From: Metallyticus violacea
Taxonomy: Eukaryota > Arthropoda > Insecta > Mantodea > Metallyticidae
NCBI GenBank assembly: GCA_030762175.1
Contig: CM060842.1
Location: forward strand, 45,292,001 to 45,356,000
Length of the DNA stretch: 64,000 nt
Direction of reading: 5' to 3'
Shown in pieces: positions 11,399 through 23,440 of the stretch. The stretch's first letter is position 1. The number at the start of each line of letters is the position of its first letter. The notes under the pieces are model-generated. The model was not told the DNA's origin and ran no database searches. It saw only the letters and a list, made by a program, of their open reading frames with translations. The translations under genes were made by a program, and so were the position numbers.

Positions 11399-13309
11399 CC
11401 TAGAATAAGTGAACGCTCCGGATAAACTCACCTTGGCACTGGACTCAAGCTGATTGCGAACCAATGCAATTGAACCGGAAGTGACTTTTATATCTTGATA
11501 TACAAAATTGTAAATTACTGAACTTGACAGACAAACTTTCGGATGTTCAAAAATGTAGTTTTGTTGAGAAACTCGTGAACGGTGACAAAAAGTCTGTTTG
11601 ACATTGCGATCCTACTTTGAATAATTAGCTAAGGATCCAAGAAATGAATACTCATAATGTTAACACACTTCTCCCATTGTGACAGAAGTTGATAGATATA
11701 GGCTGCGCCGGTTCATTCTTTGGGGTGATTCTGTTTCAGTTTTTCCTGAAATTTGTAGTAATGCAAATGATCGCGGAGAATGGTGGGAACCTTCCTAAGT
11801 AATATTCAATTAATTGTAATGGAAGTTGTATTGTTGTTTGTTGTTTTCGTAATGACTTGAGTTTGGCGTGATAACACGTTTGCCTTCTCTGGCCGTAGAA
11901 ATAATAGAGAGCATGCTAATTTTTACTCAAATATTGCTCAACACAGGGTTAGTAAAATATATTCCGTTATTTCAGTACTTTCTACATGAATTATTCTTAG
12001 TTCATGTTGCACAGAGACACGGCTACACTTTTGAAAGTGGTATCTACACTGTCCTAGATGAATATAGTTTAATCCGTTGACCACCAAATGGTGTTTAGTG
12101 AAAATTATGGTCACAGCAGCGTAGAAGGTATGCTGGAATTCCATGAGATTAAGTCCATAACCACAGATCAACGTCGCTTTCGCAGTCTGCGTAATTTAAA
12201 GATATTGTTTGCGGAAATCAACCGTGCCTGTAGTAACGTAAAGCATGTGCGACTATTCTACCCATCTAGCTCTAAAACATTCACATGGAACATCTTTGAA
12301 ATAAATTAATAAACATTTTTCACAGTTGCTCTGTCTGCGTATTTTTCATGATAACTTCATTACTGTAAATGACTAACTTGGTAACTGAAACTGTTCTGCA
12401 ATAGATTTTGGCTGAAGTAGGCCCTTCCGCATTTAAAAAAAATGGAAAAGAAAGGGGTAAAAAACGTAATTTACAACGCACTGTTCGTGTTTCGACGCTT
12501 CAGTCTCGCACGTTGCGCGTTTCTTTTTGCAGTTGTTCAAAACAGTAGTGGCACAGATGCCAACCTCACCTACAAAAAGTAACACCATAAACCGCGTGTC
12601 CAATACCCCTAAAGAGAACCCTGGACGATAAACTGTATCATAAACTAGATCATAACCGACTTTTCATTTTACAGCACCGTATACATATGATGCGCCGACC
12701 AAGCGGTACGCGGCGAAGCTCTCTTTTGTTTTCGTAATAGAAGGGGCAACGAGTGGCAACGTAACAACTGTACTGAACCTATTTCTTGCGTTATTATAGC
12801 AACAACGGATGTATATACATCAGTTGAAGAGAGGTGTAGATTTTTGGCATTGCCAATTATAAACTACACTCTTTTATGTCGAATGTGAGCACGTGCAACA
12901 TTAATGATTTGCTTAACCCTAAAACTGATTATATTTATCTCTTCCTACAGTTCGAGCAAGTGTCGAAAAGAAACATCTATTTTTATTCTAATTAGTTTAC
13001 GTTCTGTATAATGATCAATTAAAAAGAACGCGAATTAGTAAATTCAGCATCAATGTGCTAAAAAAATTTAAAATAGTTTTACGGAACAGATGCCTTTTAC
13101 ACCTCCTTAGAAAAATATTGCAATCTTATAAGAAGGACCATGTAAATGTCAACCCTTGCACATGCTCTCTTTAGATAGTGCTTCAATCGCAGTTGTGGGT
13201 TTCGAGTACCAATTAAATGTCGTTAATTCAATCGAAAGTAAAAATAAGGTTTTATTTGTCGTGAAAGATACTGAAAGAATTTTATGGTAACGATGACGGC
13301 ATAGTTTTG
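10691..13309. other. Non-coding stretch with one microsatellite
   Basis: No recognisable gene. Open frames at 10910-11110, 11868-12080 and 12088-12309 have no family signature. A (CTTT)n tract lies inside. The block around 12.6-12.8 kb is less AT-rich than its surroundings but carries no motif I recognise. Confidence 0.5.
11361..11398. repeat. (CTTT)n microsatellite
   Basis: About nine uninterrupted CTTT units. Confidence 0.95.
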
Positions 13310-13612
13310 AAGGTATTCCAACAACATAGATCTTTTCAACATGTTTCCCTGGACACTAATGCACTTTGTCCAGCATGCGAAAAAGTCTTTATCCCATCAC
13401 AAAAAAATATGCCTCACATAATGATTTAAGCTCTTAATTGGACGAACAATTCTTTCCATCAAGGAATTTTCTCAGTTTAGGGAACAATGGAAGTACGATG
13501 GGGCCAGGTCAGGGGAGTAATACGGATGTGACAGCACCGTACCCAATTAATGAATTTTCACCATCGCAGATGTGTGAGCGCGAGCGTTTTCTTGATGCAA
13601 GATGACTAGAAT
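13310..13612 (-). pseudogene. Mariner-like transposase, 3' part, minus strand
   Basis: Read on the minus strand, the order is ILHQENARAHTS, a stop, SHPYYSPDLAPSYFHCSLN, more stops, WDKDFFACWTKCISVQGN. This is the usual mariner sequence of third catalytic block, YSPDLAPSDY-type block and C-terminal 'W.KCI...G' block. The catalytic Asp of the HQDN motif is Glu here, and at least three stops break the frame, so it is dead. The N-terminal HTH and first two catalytic blocks are not seen. Confidence 0.75.
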
Positions 13613-14112
13613 GAATTATTAAAATGCAAAACTCTGGTGAATGGAAAATAAGAAAAGTAGACTTAGTCGCATTTACTTCTAAGCCGGCGGTATGTATAAA
13701 AAAATAAGCAAATATCAGCAATGCAAAGAACATAGAAAAACATACGTAAAGACACAAAGATAGTCCTTTAAACTTTAAACGGTGAATCATGGACAATTAA
13801 GAAGCAGGTTTTCGTACTTAAGCAGTTAAAATTAAAAGAAAAAAAAATCGAATTGTTTAAGTTTCTAAAAGAGTTCACAGAATCCATAACGAAAAATAAA
13901 CTTCAATTGTTGAAAGACAAGGACAGCATAAAGTTTGGAAGAACAATAAAATAAGCAATGCTTCCTTAAGCTAAAGCGGAAAATAATTTGAGAAGACCTG
14001 TAAAATGATGAAAGTTAAGCCAGGACAGATCAGTGCTTAAGTAACTGGTTTTAGTAAATATTGCGCCTGGTAAAAATCGCATATGGTAGAAATGTTATTT
14101 AATTAACATTTC
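13613..14112. other. AT-rich non-coding stretch
   Basis: Nothing recognised. It may include the rest of the minus-strand mariner copy in a form too decayed to see. Confidence 0.4.
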
Positions 14113-14345
14113 GGCCTCGGCGGTCTAGAGGTAACGCGATGCACATTTTTATGAACCTAAGTATCACAACCCGTCCGATTTTTCACAGATTTTTCCGGAT
14201 GTAAAAATCTTCAGCGCAAGACCTCTGAGAGTGACTTAAAGCCAAATGCCCCACCTTGTAGATTTACGCCACGTTAAAGAACTCCATACCTGAAAAAGTA
14301 CGGCCATTTTACCTCCAAGTAATACCTTAGTATCTCACTAGATGA
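14113..14345 (+). mobile_element. Divergent SINE related to family B
   Basis: The tRNA-like head 'ggcctcggcggtctagaggtaacg' is followed by a poor B-box region. The body shares family B landmarks in the same order: 'ccggatgtaaaaatctt', 'gacctctgagag', 'gtagatttacgccacgttaaa' and 'gaactcc'. The head differs from the other B copies, so this may be a sister family that shares a core but took a different tRNA. Confidence 0.5.
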
Positions 14346-14591
14346 CTCTTGAAGCGATGATCTTGTGGAATTATTGTCAAATAATAAGTATTTCCTAAAT
14401 AGTTAAGAAGATAATTGAAAATGAAAAATGTTACACGAGTTAGTAACATCACATCAAAAGACTACCGTAGGCTGGTCACCTATCCTTCCGATATCTGTAG
14501 GTGACACATTTAGTCAAATTTAACGGTTCATATGGTCCATCAGGATTGGAACAGGCCTTAAGCCAACCCTTGTAAGTCCGATGATTAATAA

Positions 14592-15360
14592 TATAGGGTG
14601 TCCCATTATGAACGCAGTTTTTTAAATTGAGCTCCTCTGTCATTTTGTTAGGTTGCCGGACCAGAAATATAGGAGACTGTCTTCTCTTTGTATTGCGATT
14701 AAGGATTGTCATTTTTGTGCATTGTAATCAGATAAAGTGTAAAGATACACGAAGATCAACGCGTTCAGATTTTTTTTTTTTTTTTTTTTTTTTGAGTAGT
14801 GTTTAATGCCCGGTTTTACTACTGAGGCATCACAGGCGGAATTTCAGATTCTGAAAGTACATTTTAAGTACGGCGAATGCTATACAGAGACTGTTCGAAG
14901 ACTACGTGTAATTTTTGGTGGCGAAATGCGTCTAACGTGCCAACAGTGCAGAGACTGGTAAGGAAATTTGAAGATACAGGATCGACAGAGAACATTAAAT
15001 CACCTGGACGGTGGCAGAGAATGTTGCCACAAGCCCAGTGAAGTCGATTCGATGCCGATCTCAACAATTAACCAAGCCGATTACAGTGAATTGTAATCTT
15101 GTGTTTATGTAGGCAATCCAGTCAACTCAAGGCAAAAATTAGTCGTGTCATTGGTGTAATTCAGCCCGAACTCTGCTCTAAATTCATTGAAAAAGTTGCC
15201 AACAGAGTGAAGGTGTGTCGTGGAGGACATTTGCAATATATTTGTTTTCATTTAAGGGCAGTATTTGTGCTTAATATTGATTTAATAATATTAGCACTTT
15301 TCAAATAAACGATGTCTTTTATTATTAAAACAAAAATTGCGTTCATTATGGGACACTATA
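14592..15360 (+). mobile_element. Internally deleted mariner-like element with both terminal repeats
   Basis: The left end reads 'tatagggtgtcccattatga' then acgca. The right end at 15335-15360 is its inverted copy (tgcgttcattatgggacactata, quoted in two parts elsewhere), with TA at both borders as expected for mariner. Inside, FKYGECYTETVRRLRVIFGG at about 14857 matches the N-terminal helix-turn-helix region. QLKAKISRVIGVIQPELCSK and NRVKVC-RGGHL at 15120-15240 match the C-terminal end of the DD37E-like mariner group. The whole catalytic centre between them is deleted, so the copy is non-autonomous and could move only with help in trans. A SINE fragment sits inside it. Confidence 0.85.
14770..14838 (-). 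mobile_element. SINE family A 3' fragment nested in the mariner
   Basis: A 24 bp T run followed by 'gtgtttaatgcccggtttta' and 'ctgaggcatcacaggcgg' is the 3' end and poly(A) tail of family A on the minus strand. About 50 bp of body remain. The flanks 'ttcagatt' before the T run and after the fragment suggest a short target-site duplication. The insertion is younger than the mariner copy that hosts it. Confidence 0.75.
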
Positions 15361-15361
15361 T

Positions 15362-15642
15362 ATTTTTATTATTGTTTAACGCCCGTTTCAACTACCGAGG
15401 CATCACAGGCGGTGGACACTGATGATACATGAGATGAAATGATAAACTGGGAAAGGATTCTTTTTTAAGGAAGGAAACGTTACCGGTTCAAGTTTAGGGC
15501 ACCTCCCCGGCATTTGTCATTTATGAGGACTGAGGAAAACTGGAAAAAACCTCAGTCAGGGAGGACGGTCCTGGCAGGATTCTGACCACAGACCTCCCGC
15601 TCACGACTCCGCTCCTTAACGACCTCGGCCGCCCGTGGCGGT
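15362..15642 (-). mobile_element. SINE family A, full length, minus strand
   Basis: This is a complete copy from the 3' end (complement of 'aacgggcgttaaacaataat' near 15375) to the tRNA-like head (complement of 'gccgaggtcgttaaggagcgg'). The B box is mutated ('tctgacc' side) so Pol III initiation would be weak. It starts directly at the right end of the mariner element (TA border at 15359-15360), which suggests insertion into the TA flank. Confidence 0.88.
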
Positions 15643-17134
15643 AGAGACAGGGTATAAAGTGCATAACCCCTTGATAGAAAAATATCTTTAATTTTTATTG
15701 CTAATAAGTTGAGCATAAAGTAAGTGTTTATTCAATGTTTTCACCTTTATTGCGATTCTTGAAGATGATAACAAAGATTAGCAATAGAAGATTGTAGGTA
15801 ATGAGAATAATTTTCATGGTATGAGTACGCTCGTGAAAGAACGAATATCTTGTGAAAGTCAAAGTTTCAGAGTTATCGATTAGATTATGTCGAGAAATTT
15901 ACAACTTCGAAAGTGATCTCCTTCCAAGTAAATACGGAACAGAACTTGGAGCAAAAATACACGATAAAGTTTTGCTTTCATGTGAGCAAATTCGTAATAT
16001 AAACTTTTGCTGGAATAAGCATATGCCGAACAGTTCACGACACGTGCAGGGACATTTCCATGGCATAAAGGGACAGAGTTACTGGTAGAGGAGAAACGTT
16101 AGGAACGCCCTTCCACCGCGCAAACGAACTTCTGATGACCACAGCGCCTGCTGTCGTTAAGAGATCACAAAAAATAAAGTTGCCTGCGTCACGATAATGC
16201 GCGTTCTCGTCTCCTCAGAAGTAAATGTGATCCATAACCACATTCATCCGCGGTAAAGGCCGGAACTTGTCCCTTATTCCGGGTAGTGACAAAAGAATAA
16301 AAAGGTCCTCAAATACAGACATCGTAAAAACCATGTAAACACATTTCACTTTATGCAGTACATCGTTAGGGCATTCTTCTAAGCAATAAATCTCAAAAAA
16401 TACAATTTTAGGTTTTTACACCATCTGGTCGAAATTTTTCTTCATATTCACACTAATTTTTCTCTAATATAAGCGCAACATAATAAACATCATTTATAAA
16501 TTCTTTCACTAATTTAATAACTGTTTATTTTAATTGTAAATAACAAATGAAATAATATTTAATATTCTTACAAGGCAAATCTTCACGTTCGAACAAACAA
16601 ATACGCACCAAAATTCGGTTTTAGGTCATTTAATTACCTACCACTGAATTCAATAGAAACATCGGTTTTTCTGTAAAACGCCGCATTTGACCAATCTCTG
16701 AAGACAAGTGTCATTTTGAAGCACTAGATACGAGCATGAAAAACAAAAATCATGTTGAATTTAGAAGTAAATGACCTATTACTGAATTTTGGTGCTTCGG
16801 GTAAGGGCTTAGCGATAACCTACTTGGTTATGACGTCACGGCGCAAGAAGCTCGCCATTTATAAGCCAAGATGTCAATCGCGAAAAAATTCTGGGCCAAT
16901 TAATACATTCTTAACGTACACATTTCACAGCTAAAATCACAGTTATTTTTTACGTTGGCCTCATAAGAACCACGTAAACTACAAAACACACGGCCATATA
17001 TTTCAGTATTAATAATTAGTATTTTTGTTTACTATTAATGAATGCACATTATTTTACATATTTTATGTAGAATGAAAAATTATATAAGTATTTAAAAAGT
17101 GTTTCCAACAATGAAATTAGAATATACATATTTA
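15643..17134. other. AT-rich non-coding stretch, no feature seen
   Basis: An open frame at 15852-16088 has no family signature. No repeats or tRNA-like heads were found. Confidence 0.5.
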
Positions 17135-17431
17135 TTATTATTTGGTTTATTCCCGAACATTTTTAAATAACTTAGATCATGTTCCATTTAATTGGGGGTT
17201 AAAAACTGCCGATAAATTTTGCTCAAAAGTCTGTTCTTTCGGGCTTAAGGTTATTTTACATGATGTAAATGCACGACAGGGACCCATGGATTTACTTCCT
17301 TTCCGAAGGAAGCCATACTTAGGATTTTTTACTTCCGAAAATGTTCATATACCCTGGCCGGGACTAAACCCGCGATCTTGGGTCTACGAGGCAATTATGG
17401 TTACCACTAGACTACCAGGATTGATAACAGA
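17135..17431 (-). mobile_element. SINE family B, near full length, minus strand
   Basis: Read on the minus strand: head 'tcctggtagtctagtggtaa', anticodon-side 'gcctcgtagacccaagatcg', B box 'gggtttagtcccggcc', then body segments 'aaaaatcctaagtatggctt', 'ggaaagg-aagtaaatccatgg', 'gacctttgagcaaaatttat'-like and a (AAT)/(AAATA) tail. The A box is essentially intact. I did not find a convincing target-site duplication. Confidence 0.85.
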
Positions 17432-18369
17432 ATTATAAAACTTACATTTTCTGATTATAAAATCATGTAAATCCAATTTATTTTTAACACAACCAAAAAA
17501 TACTTTTATTTTGAAATATACTTTTTTTTTCTTCTGTAAAAATTTCAATTTTAGTACTTACGAGTTTTACTAATTGCATGATGATATTTACCAATTAATA
17601 CACATATTATTAAAGTTATCTGTTTTATAACTTTTAAATTATATGGAACGCACGAAAGGAAAAATGGAAAGGGAGATTTGTGAAAAATATTTAACATTAG
17701 GGGGCAAAAAGGATAAGCAAGTGAATAATAGAACAGCAAATGTAAAAATTAAAGGAATTAATAGAGAAATAAGAAGCGATGGCAGAAAGAGAAAGAAGAG
17801 ATACCAAGAAATAGAAGAAGAGGTTGATTAGGAAACATTTCAAACAAAGCCAGTGAAATGTTCACTATTGATGAACACGTTTGAAGTAAGATACCCTTTT
17901 CATATTATAAAATGTTTATGTGATTGTACATATGTAAATAGAATATAAAGTTAGTGAGCATTTTGTGACAACAAATCCAAGGAGTAAGGCAAGCCTACGT
18001 CCTGTCATCAGAACGTTTCATCTTATCTAGACAAGATGTTTTTAGAATAGATCCTGTACCTAAACCAGACATAGAAATTGCAAGAATTTATATTGTAAGT
18101 TTCATTTATATGTAGACAATCAGAAACTTGTTGCCAATACTCACAAAAATAGATTATCTTCTAGAGCGCTAGTTTGTGTTCCTTAAAGGAAGGTATGCAG
18201 TTTATTAAAAACATGTTAGCTAATAACGGAATAATATCTCAGTTATTTACGACATGAAATGGCATATGCCTGTGATACTGCACCGAAACTTATGTGGAAC
18301 AATAAGCAGTGCTGTGAGGGAAAGAGATTAAATAGATTTCAAAGTTGGAGCCATACCATAAAAGAAAAG
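17432..18369. other. AT-rich non-coding stretch
   Basis: A Lys/Glu-rich open frame at 17643-17831 reflects purine-rich DNA rather than a recognised protein. Nothing else is seen. Confidence 0.45.
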
Positions 18370-18600
18370 AAGTAGACTGCAAGAAACAAAAATGAGATTT
18401 CTTAGGAGATCAAAGGAATGGAATCTCAGAGACCACATATGAAAATAAACGTTGAAAAAAAGCAACAAACAAACTGAAAACTCCAAGATGAAGCTTGCGA
18501 AAAGAGTGGGCGAAGGTGCATCCCAAATACATATCTGAAATATAAACCAACGTGGAAAACAATTTCCAGATGAGGATGACTGTTGAACTAAAACAGATCA
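18370..18600 (+). pseudogene. Possible non-LTR (RTE-type) reverse-transcriptase C-terminal relic
   Basis: One frame reads KMRFLRRSKEWNLRDHI, resembling the 'EMRFLRR..G.T..DRIRN' segment after the reverse transcriptase domain of RTE-type non-LTR elements. Further on, across frame changes, RCIPNTYLKYKPTWKTISR resembles the usual 'RIP+K.L...P.GKR.RGRP' segment in the right order and spacing. The catalytic YADD region is not here. Support is by eye only and the copy is heavily decayed. Confidence 0.4.
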
Positions 18601-19439
18601 TAAGGCCCCTAACTCGAAGTTGATGGTGACAACATCAATAGTATACCAAGAAACAAAGGAAAAAGAAGGATGAAAATATCCGAAAAACAATAGATTCACT
18701 ATAGACAACACGAAGAAAGAAAATTAGCTTTGTTTGAAGAAAAGCCATTGAACTGTATTGCCACAAAAGAGCGGAACTGCAGTATGGCGTGAGAAGCCGA
18801 TGATAGCATTTAGTTGAGGTCTATTATTGCGGAGATGGTCCCGCGTTTGGCAAGTGCTTCAGAACCCCCGCGTGACTTAAGGCGTATTGTCGCTTCCCTG
18901 GAGAGCTTGCTGCAAATCAATAAAAGGTCACGTCGTATGTAGGGGTGGAGTCATGGCACTCGCTTCTTTCTTCCTTGATGTCATACGAGGAGGCGAGGCG
19001 GCGTGTCACACAGGGATAATTATTTTTGTACAGGTAGGGGCTAGGACTTGTGACAAAGTTTCCCGCTCCACGATCTAACGCATTCCCTTTCATTAAGTTA
19101 AAAAGTTATAAAATTAAGCTTTAGCAATTTCGATTGGGGCGTATTATTTTTTAACAAAAATATTTATTTATTTTTAAGCTTTCTTGTCTAATCAGGAGTA
19201 ATCGATCGATGATCGACCGATAGTACCAATACTAATTGATAGTTGAAGAGTTGATGGGAAAGCGAAAATCCCGAAATCCCTTTATTCTTTGTTTCAAGAA
19301 GTTAACATTGCAATGCGATCGGAGAAGTTAATCAATACGGTTTGGCAATTCCTGATTCTAATGGTCCTATTGAGCGCATCAAATGGTCTGGAAGCAGAAT
19401 CAGATGCTTAATTAGATTAGAAAGTCAAATTCCAGATGA
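18601..19439. other. Non-coding stretch
   Basis: No gene recognised. The block around 18.84-19.05 kb is richer in G and C than its surroundings but carries no motif I can name. Confidence 0.45.
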
Positions 19440-19711
19440 CCGCCACGGATGGTCGAGGTCGTTAAGGCACGGACTTGTGGTGCGGGAGGTCGATTCCTGC
19501 TAGGAGGATCCTCCCTGACTGAGGTTTTTTCCAGGTTTTTCTCAGTCTTCATAAGTGGCAAATGTCGGGGAGGTACCTTCTACCCTAAACTTAGGCCTGG
19601 AACGTTTCCTTCCTTAAAAAAAAAAAAAAAAGCTCTTTCCAATAGATATGTATCATCAGTGCTCACCACCTGTGGTGCCTCAGTAGGAAATACTGGCGTT
19701 AAACATCATTA
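19440..19711 (+). mobile_element. SINE family A, near full length
   Basis: The head 'ccgccacggatggtcgaggt' 'cgttaaggc' keeps the A box. A small deletion before the B box leaves 'aggtcgattcctgc'. The body has 'ctccctgactgaggttttt', 'gtcggggaggtacc', an internal run of 16 A, 'catcagtgctcaccacctg', 'tggtgcctcagtaggaa' and the end 'ggcgttaaacatcatt'. Flanks 'ttccagatg' and 'ttccaaatg' may be a target-site duplication. Confidence 0.88.
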
Positions 19712-22700
19712 AAACATTTCCAAATGCTTGTTTTTATTTCGTCGTTCTCTTTCTCACGTAGAAAAATTTTGTACTTTTTTTTTTAGAATGGAATATATTA
19801 ATATTTATATCAGATTAGAAAGGTTTAATGGTTTCGGAAAATAACACATTCAGTTTGTGAATTAAATGCAATAAATAAGGGTAGACTTGTGCTTTATTTT
19901 TGCCACTGCAAACTAAGATATGTAACGGACAATTAACAGAATAAAGAAGATTATATATATATATATATAATATATATATATATATACTCAAACAGTTAAA
20001 CAGTATTAGCATTTCATCCTGATATCACTGTATAAAGAAACTTCAGTAATTTCACTCTTCCAAAAAATAAAAATCAACATTAATTGCGGTGTTATCAGCA
20101 GTGCCAGTTTATTAGCAAATGAGTTTGTAGCTCAATATTTAACTCAATAACATTTTTTTTTAACTTTTGTCCTGTAACAAACAGAGCATATGTTTGAAGC
20201 TCTGTCTTATAGCTTACGAGTATGTGCGATATTGCGATACCCACACCGCTCGATGAAATGTATTTTATCGTAAGGTACCTGGGGCTCTCTGCACTTACTT
20301 GAAGAACGAAGCTCTGACGCCACCAAATAGGTCCTTGACTGTATGAGCTGACAGTCCTAGCAGCTCGTATGCGTCAGTTTGAGGGGAGAAAATTAAATTT
20401 TTGCCCATGCATGAGTTTTGCTTTGTCAATGTTATGTGGGTTTTTTCTGTTAAAACTCTAGAAATAAAAAAGTGGAAATAAACAACCGGTTATACCTATT
20501 TCATCACTATCACAAAAATCTATAGGTGGAGAAAAAGGTATAAGTGCATATGTAAGAAAATTTAACAGAAAAGTGTACGAAAACAGATGTGTGAATGTGA
20601 AATTCGAAATGCTCTCTTCTGTTTTTCATGCATACATTTAGCAAACAGTGATGCTTGTAGTAAAGAGGGTGAGAATTATTGCCTACCGTAACGCTTTAAT
20701 GTAAAAGCACGCAGGAAATGGGAGAAAAAAAAAAAAGTATCTCGTTGTCTTAGATCTCAAGGTGATTCACATGATTTAATTTTTTTTTTTTGACAGTGGG
20801 TTAGTATTATGTTTATAATATCACCTGTACATATTTTTTTTATTTCTTTGTATCTCTTTGTTGGTTATTATAAAAATAGTTGAGCTCACACCTAATTTCT
20901 TGCATGAACCACTACTGATTATAAAGTTAAATATTTATAAATTGAAAATCATTATTATTTAATTTTTAAATTAAAATAATATAATACAATGATTCCAGAA
21001 CCATGAGTGGTAATATACTAAAATTGCATTATTATTTTTCGATATAACTGTATTTTAGAACGGTTAAATAAAAACACAGATTTGCACTAATGAATGCGTG
21101 GTACTAAATATTAACAAGTCTTTTAATGAAAATTTACTGGTTAAAATGTGAAGAAAATTGACCATTCCAGCTTAATATGCATAAATGACATGTTGATCAT
21201 AAGCAAATGCCTTGTTTTCGGGAGCGGCAGCTGCAAGTGTATGTGCTTACGTAATGCAAAGAAAGTGAACTGGATGAGTTTTTGCAGTGCAATAGAATAG
21301 CAATGTATATGGAGCACACATGTACAGCTCACTCTTGACCTTTCTCGCGGCTGCACTGAATTCTTCAAGAAAGCGATGGAACATCTCTGCCATACCAGCA
21401 GTATTAAGAGAGCTTGATCAGAACGGGAGCAATCAATAAAAATATTAATTTTTTGTGGCCTCAGAAGGGACAACCTATGATATTGATATGAATTTGCTGT
21501 CGCAAACAAATGGGTCACTGGATCTTGATGTATTCTTCTAAAATAGCCGAGGTTTTAGATGGATGTTTAGCATTTTGAAAATGCCACCTACTCAATCTTA
21601 TGTAGAAGGCAATTTTTAAAGCTGTCTACTAGGAAATTTGTAAAATTTGTTGCTGGGATTGTGTTGTATAACGTGTTCATCCGAAGTTAGAATGCGAAGT
21701 ATGTCTGTAAAGTATCCAGTCATTTTGAAACTCGACGAGAAACAGTCGCCGCAGGGCAGCTGGTCAAGATACTTTCCTGTAAGGATGGGTATCAACTGCA
21801 TCGTTAGACCATTGGTTACATCAGCTAATTCTTCAAATATTTTAAAACATTGCTAAGATCTATCAGAATCTTCTAAAACCCGGATTGCTTTTAGGCTTTG
21901 AAGGAAGAAATATGTCGTGTATGAGAGTCAAGCAGATGGTAGTGATCCAAAAAACTTACAGTATGTTTTGAAGAATGGAAGAAAATCTCTGGGATGAAAC
22001 TTTAAGGTCTCAATATGACTATTAAAACATCATTGTGCTGCGTAAATTATTTTTTAAATGTTAAAATGACTGGATAATTTTAGAACACGCACCTTAAGCT
22101 ATTGCGACGTAATACGTTACTCTTCTTTCTCTTTGGCAGTTCTCTTTGAGTTCGTGCCTAGTATCTTTTTGTGTTGAATGATACTTAAAAGAAAAGTGGG
22201 TCTATTAATTCACTTAGCAGTAAGTAAAACGATTAGAGATATGATTCTTTAACACTACCACGATCTTTGTTTTTCAAAATAAACTAGTGAAAGCAGAATA
22301 AATACTCTTCTCATAGAAAGCAAATTGCGCCTGCAAAAGTTTGGCTGGCAATATGAAATTATAGGTGTAAATTGGAAATAATATCTGTATATGTATGTGT
22401 GTGCGTGCGCGCGCGCGTGACAGAGAATATTCATCTCTGTATGCAGATCCGGATTCCAGTGTTGAAGATGACTTTTCTGATACACTCTAACTTATTAATG
22501 CTCTGCTTAGGAACTATAAATGCCTTTTTGATATGCAGGAGGCTTTCACTGAGTGCCACAGACCTTTCGCCCATCTTTGGATAAGCCTATTCATAGACTA
22601 TCGTTAAAAGAATCTTATCAAAACTTAGGTAAACCGTCAGCGATATTTTCATTTCTCGTGACGTGGATTTGAAACGAAAGCATAATGAACTCTAACTGTG

Positions 22701-23158
22701 GAAGTTTACAAATGAATATTTTTACTTGTTTGTATGAAGAAATGGTGTCAGGGGTAATACTGCCGTGCTATGAATGTGACATATATAAATATTTTCTATG
22801 GAAAATGCATTAATTTACGTCCGTTGTGCAAGAACAGAAACTAATAGTTATTAAACACGTACTACCATGGACGCGAATTTGGCTTAGAATCAGCCATATC
22901 GTGTAGATGACCCTGAACTCTGCCTATACTTCCGATGTAAACAACGGCAGGTTTCTACATTGCAGCCACAAACTCTAGCCCCCTCCTCTGACGTCATTAC
23001 CCTAGCTCGCATCAGGCTTATGTTCATATCTACAGTAGGCGAAAAATTACCTTGTGAAGTTTCTGCTGCCACGTGGCTTTTCCAGCACGCTGTTGCCACA
23101 TCCCGTCACTCCTGTCCGTCTCTAACGGCTGCACCTCAAGAGCATCATGTTCTTCTTC
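19712..23158. other. AT-rich non-coding stretch with simple repeats
   Basis: No recognisable gene. A minus-strand frame of 125 codons at 21141-21518 has no domain. A short alternating TG/CG run near 22393-22419 could adopt Z-DNA. An (AT)n tract lies near 19952-19986. Confidence 0.5.
19952..19986. repeat. (AT)n tract
   Basis: Thirty-five bp of AT dinucleotides with one slip in phase. Confidence 0.95.
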
Positions 23159-23440
23159 CTACTCATCTTCGCTGTCAATTTCCATTTCAATTTCATAGTG
23201 TTCACTATCACTGCCAGTGAAATCCCTGGAGCCACCCCACTTTACTATAAAACATTTCACTACTTCCTCTAGAATGTCTTTTTCTTTCCAGGCATTCTCT
23301 TGAAAACCCGTTAATACTGCGTAATTTCCGTTAACTGTTAACTTTGGCAACGCCGATGTCATGCCTCTGACGATAATTTGTTTTTGTGCCTTATTGGTCA
23401 GCGATATGACCAGTCTCTCGCCAGCATAAACACGTCCCAA
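23159..23440 (-). other. Open frame of unknown nature, 93 codons
   Basis: The frame encodes a mixed-composition peptide with a C-terminal acidic tail (HYEIEMEIDSEDE). No domain is recognised. It lacks neighbouring exons I can recognise and could be chance. I list it because the composition is less biased than most frames here and the local DNA is less AT-rich (about 22.9-23.4 kb). Confidence 0.15.

Noticed and set aside
21141..21518. 125-codon minus-strand open frame
   Set aside because: No domain or plausible composition; DNA-level features suggest chance in non-coding sequence.
22393..22419. Alternating TG/CG run as a functional Z-DNA site
   Set aside because: Short and isolated; nothing ties it to a gene.
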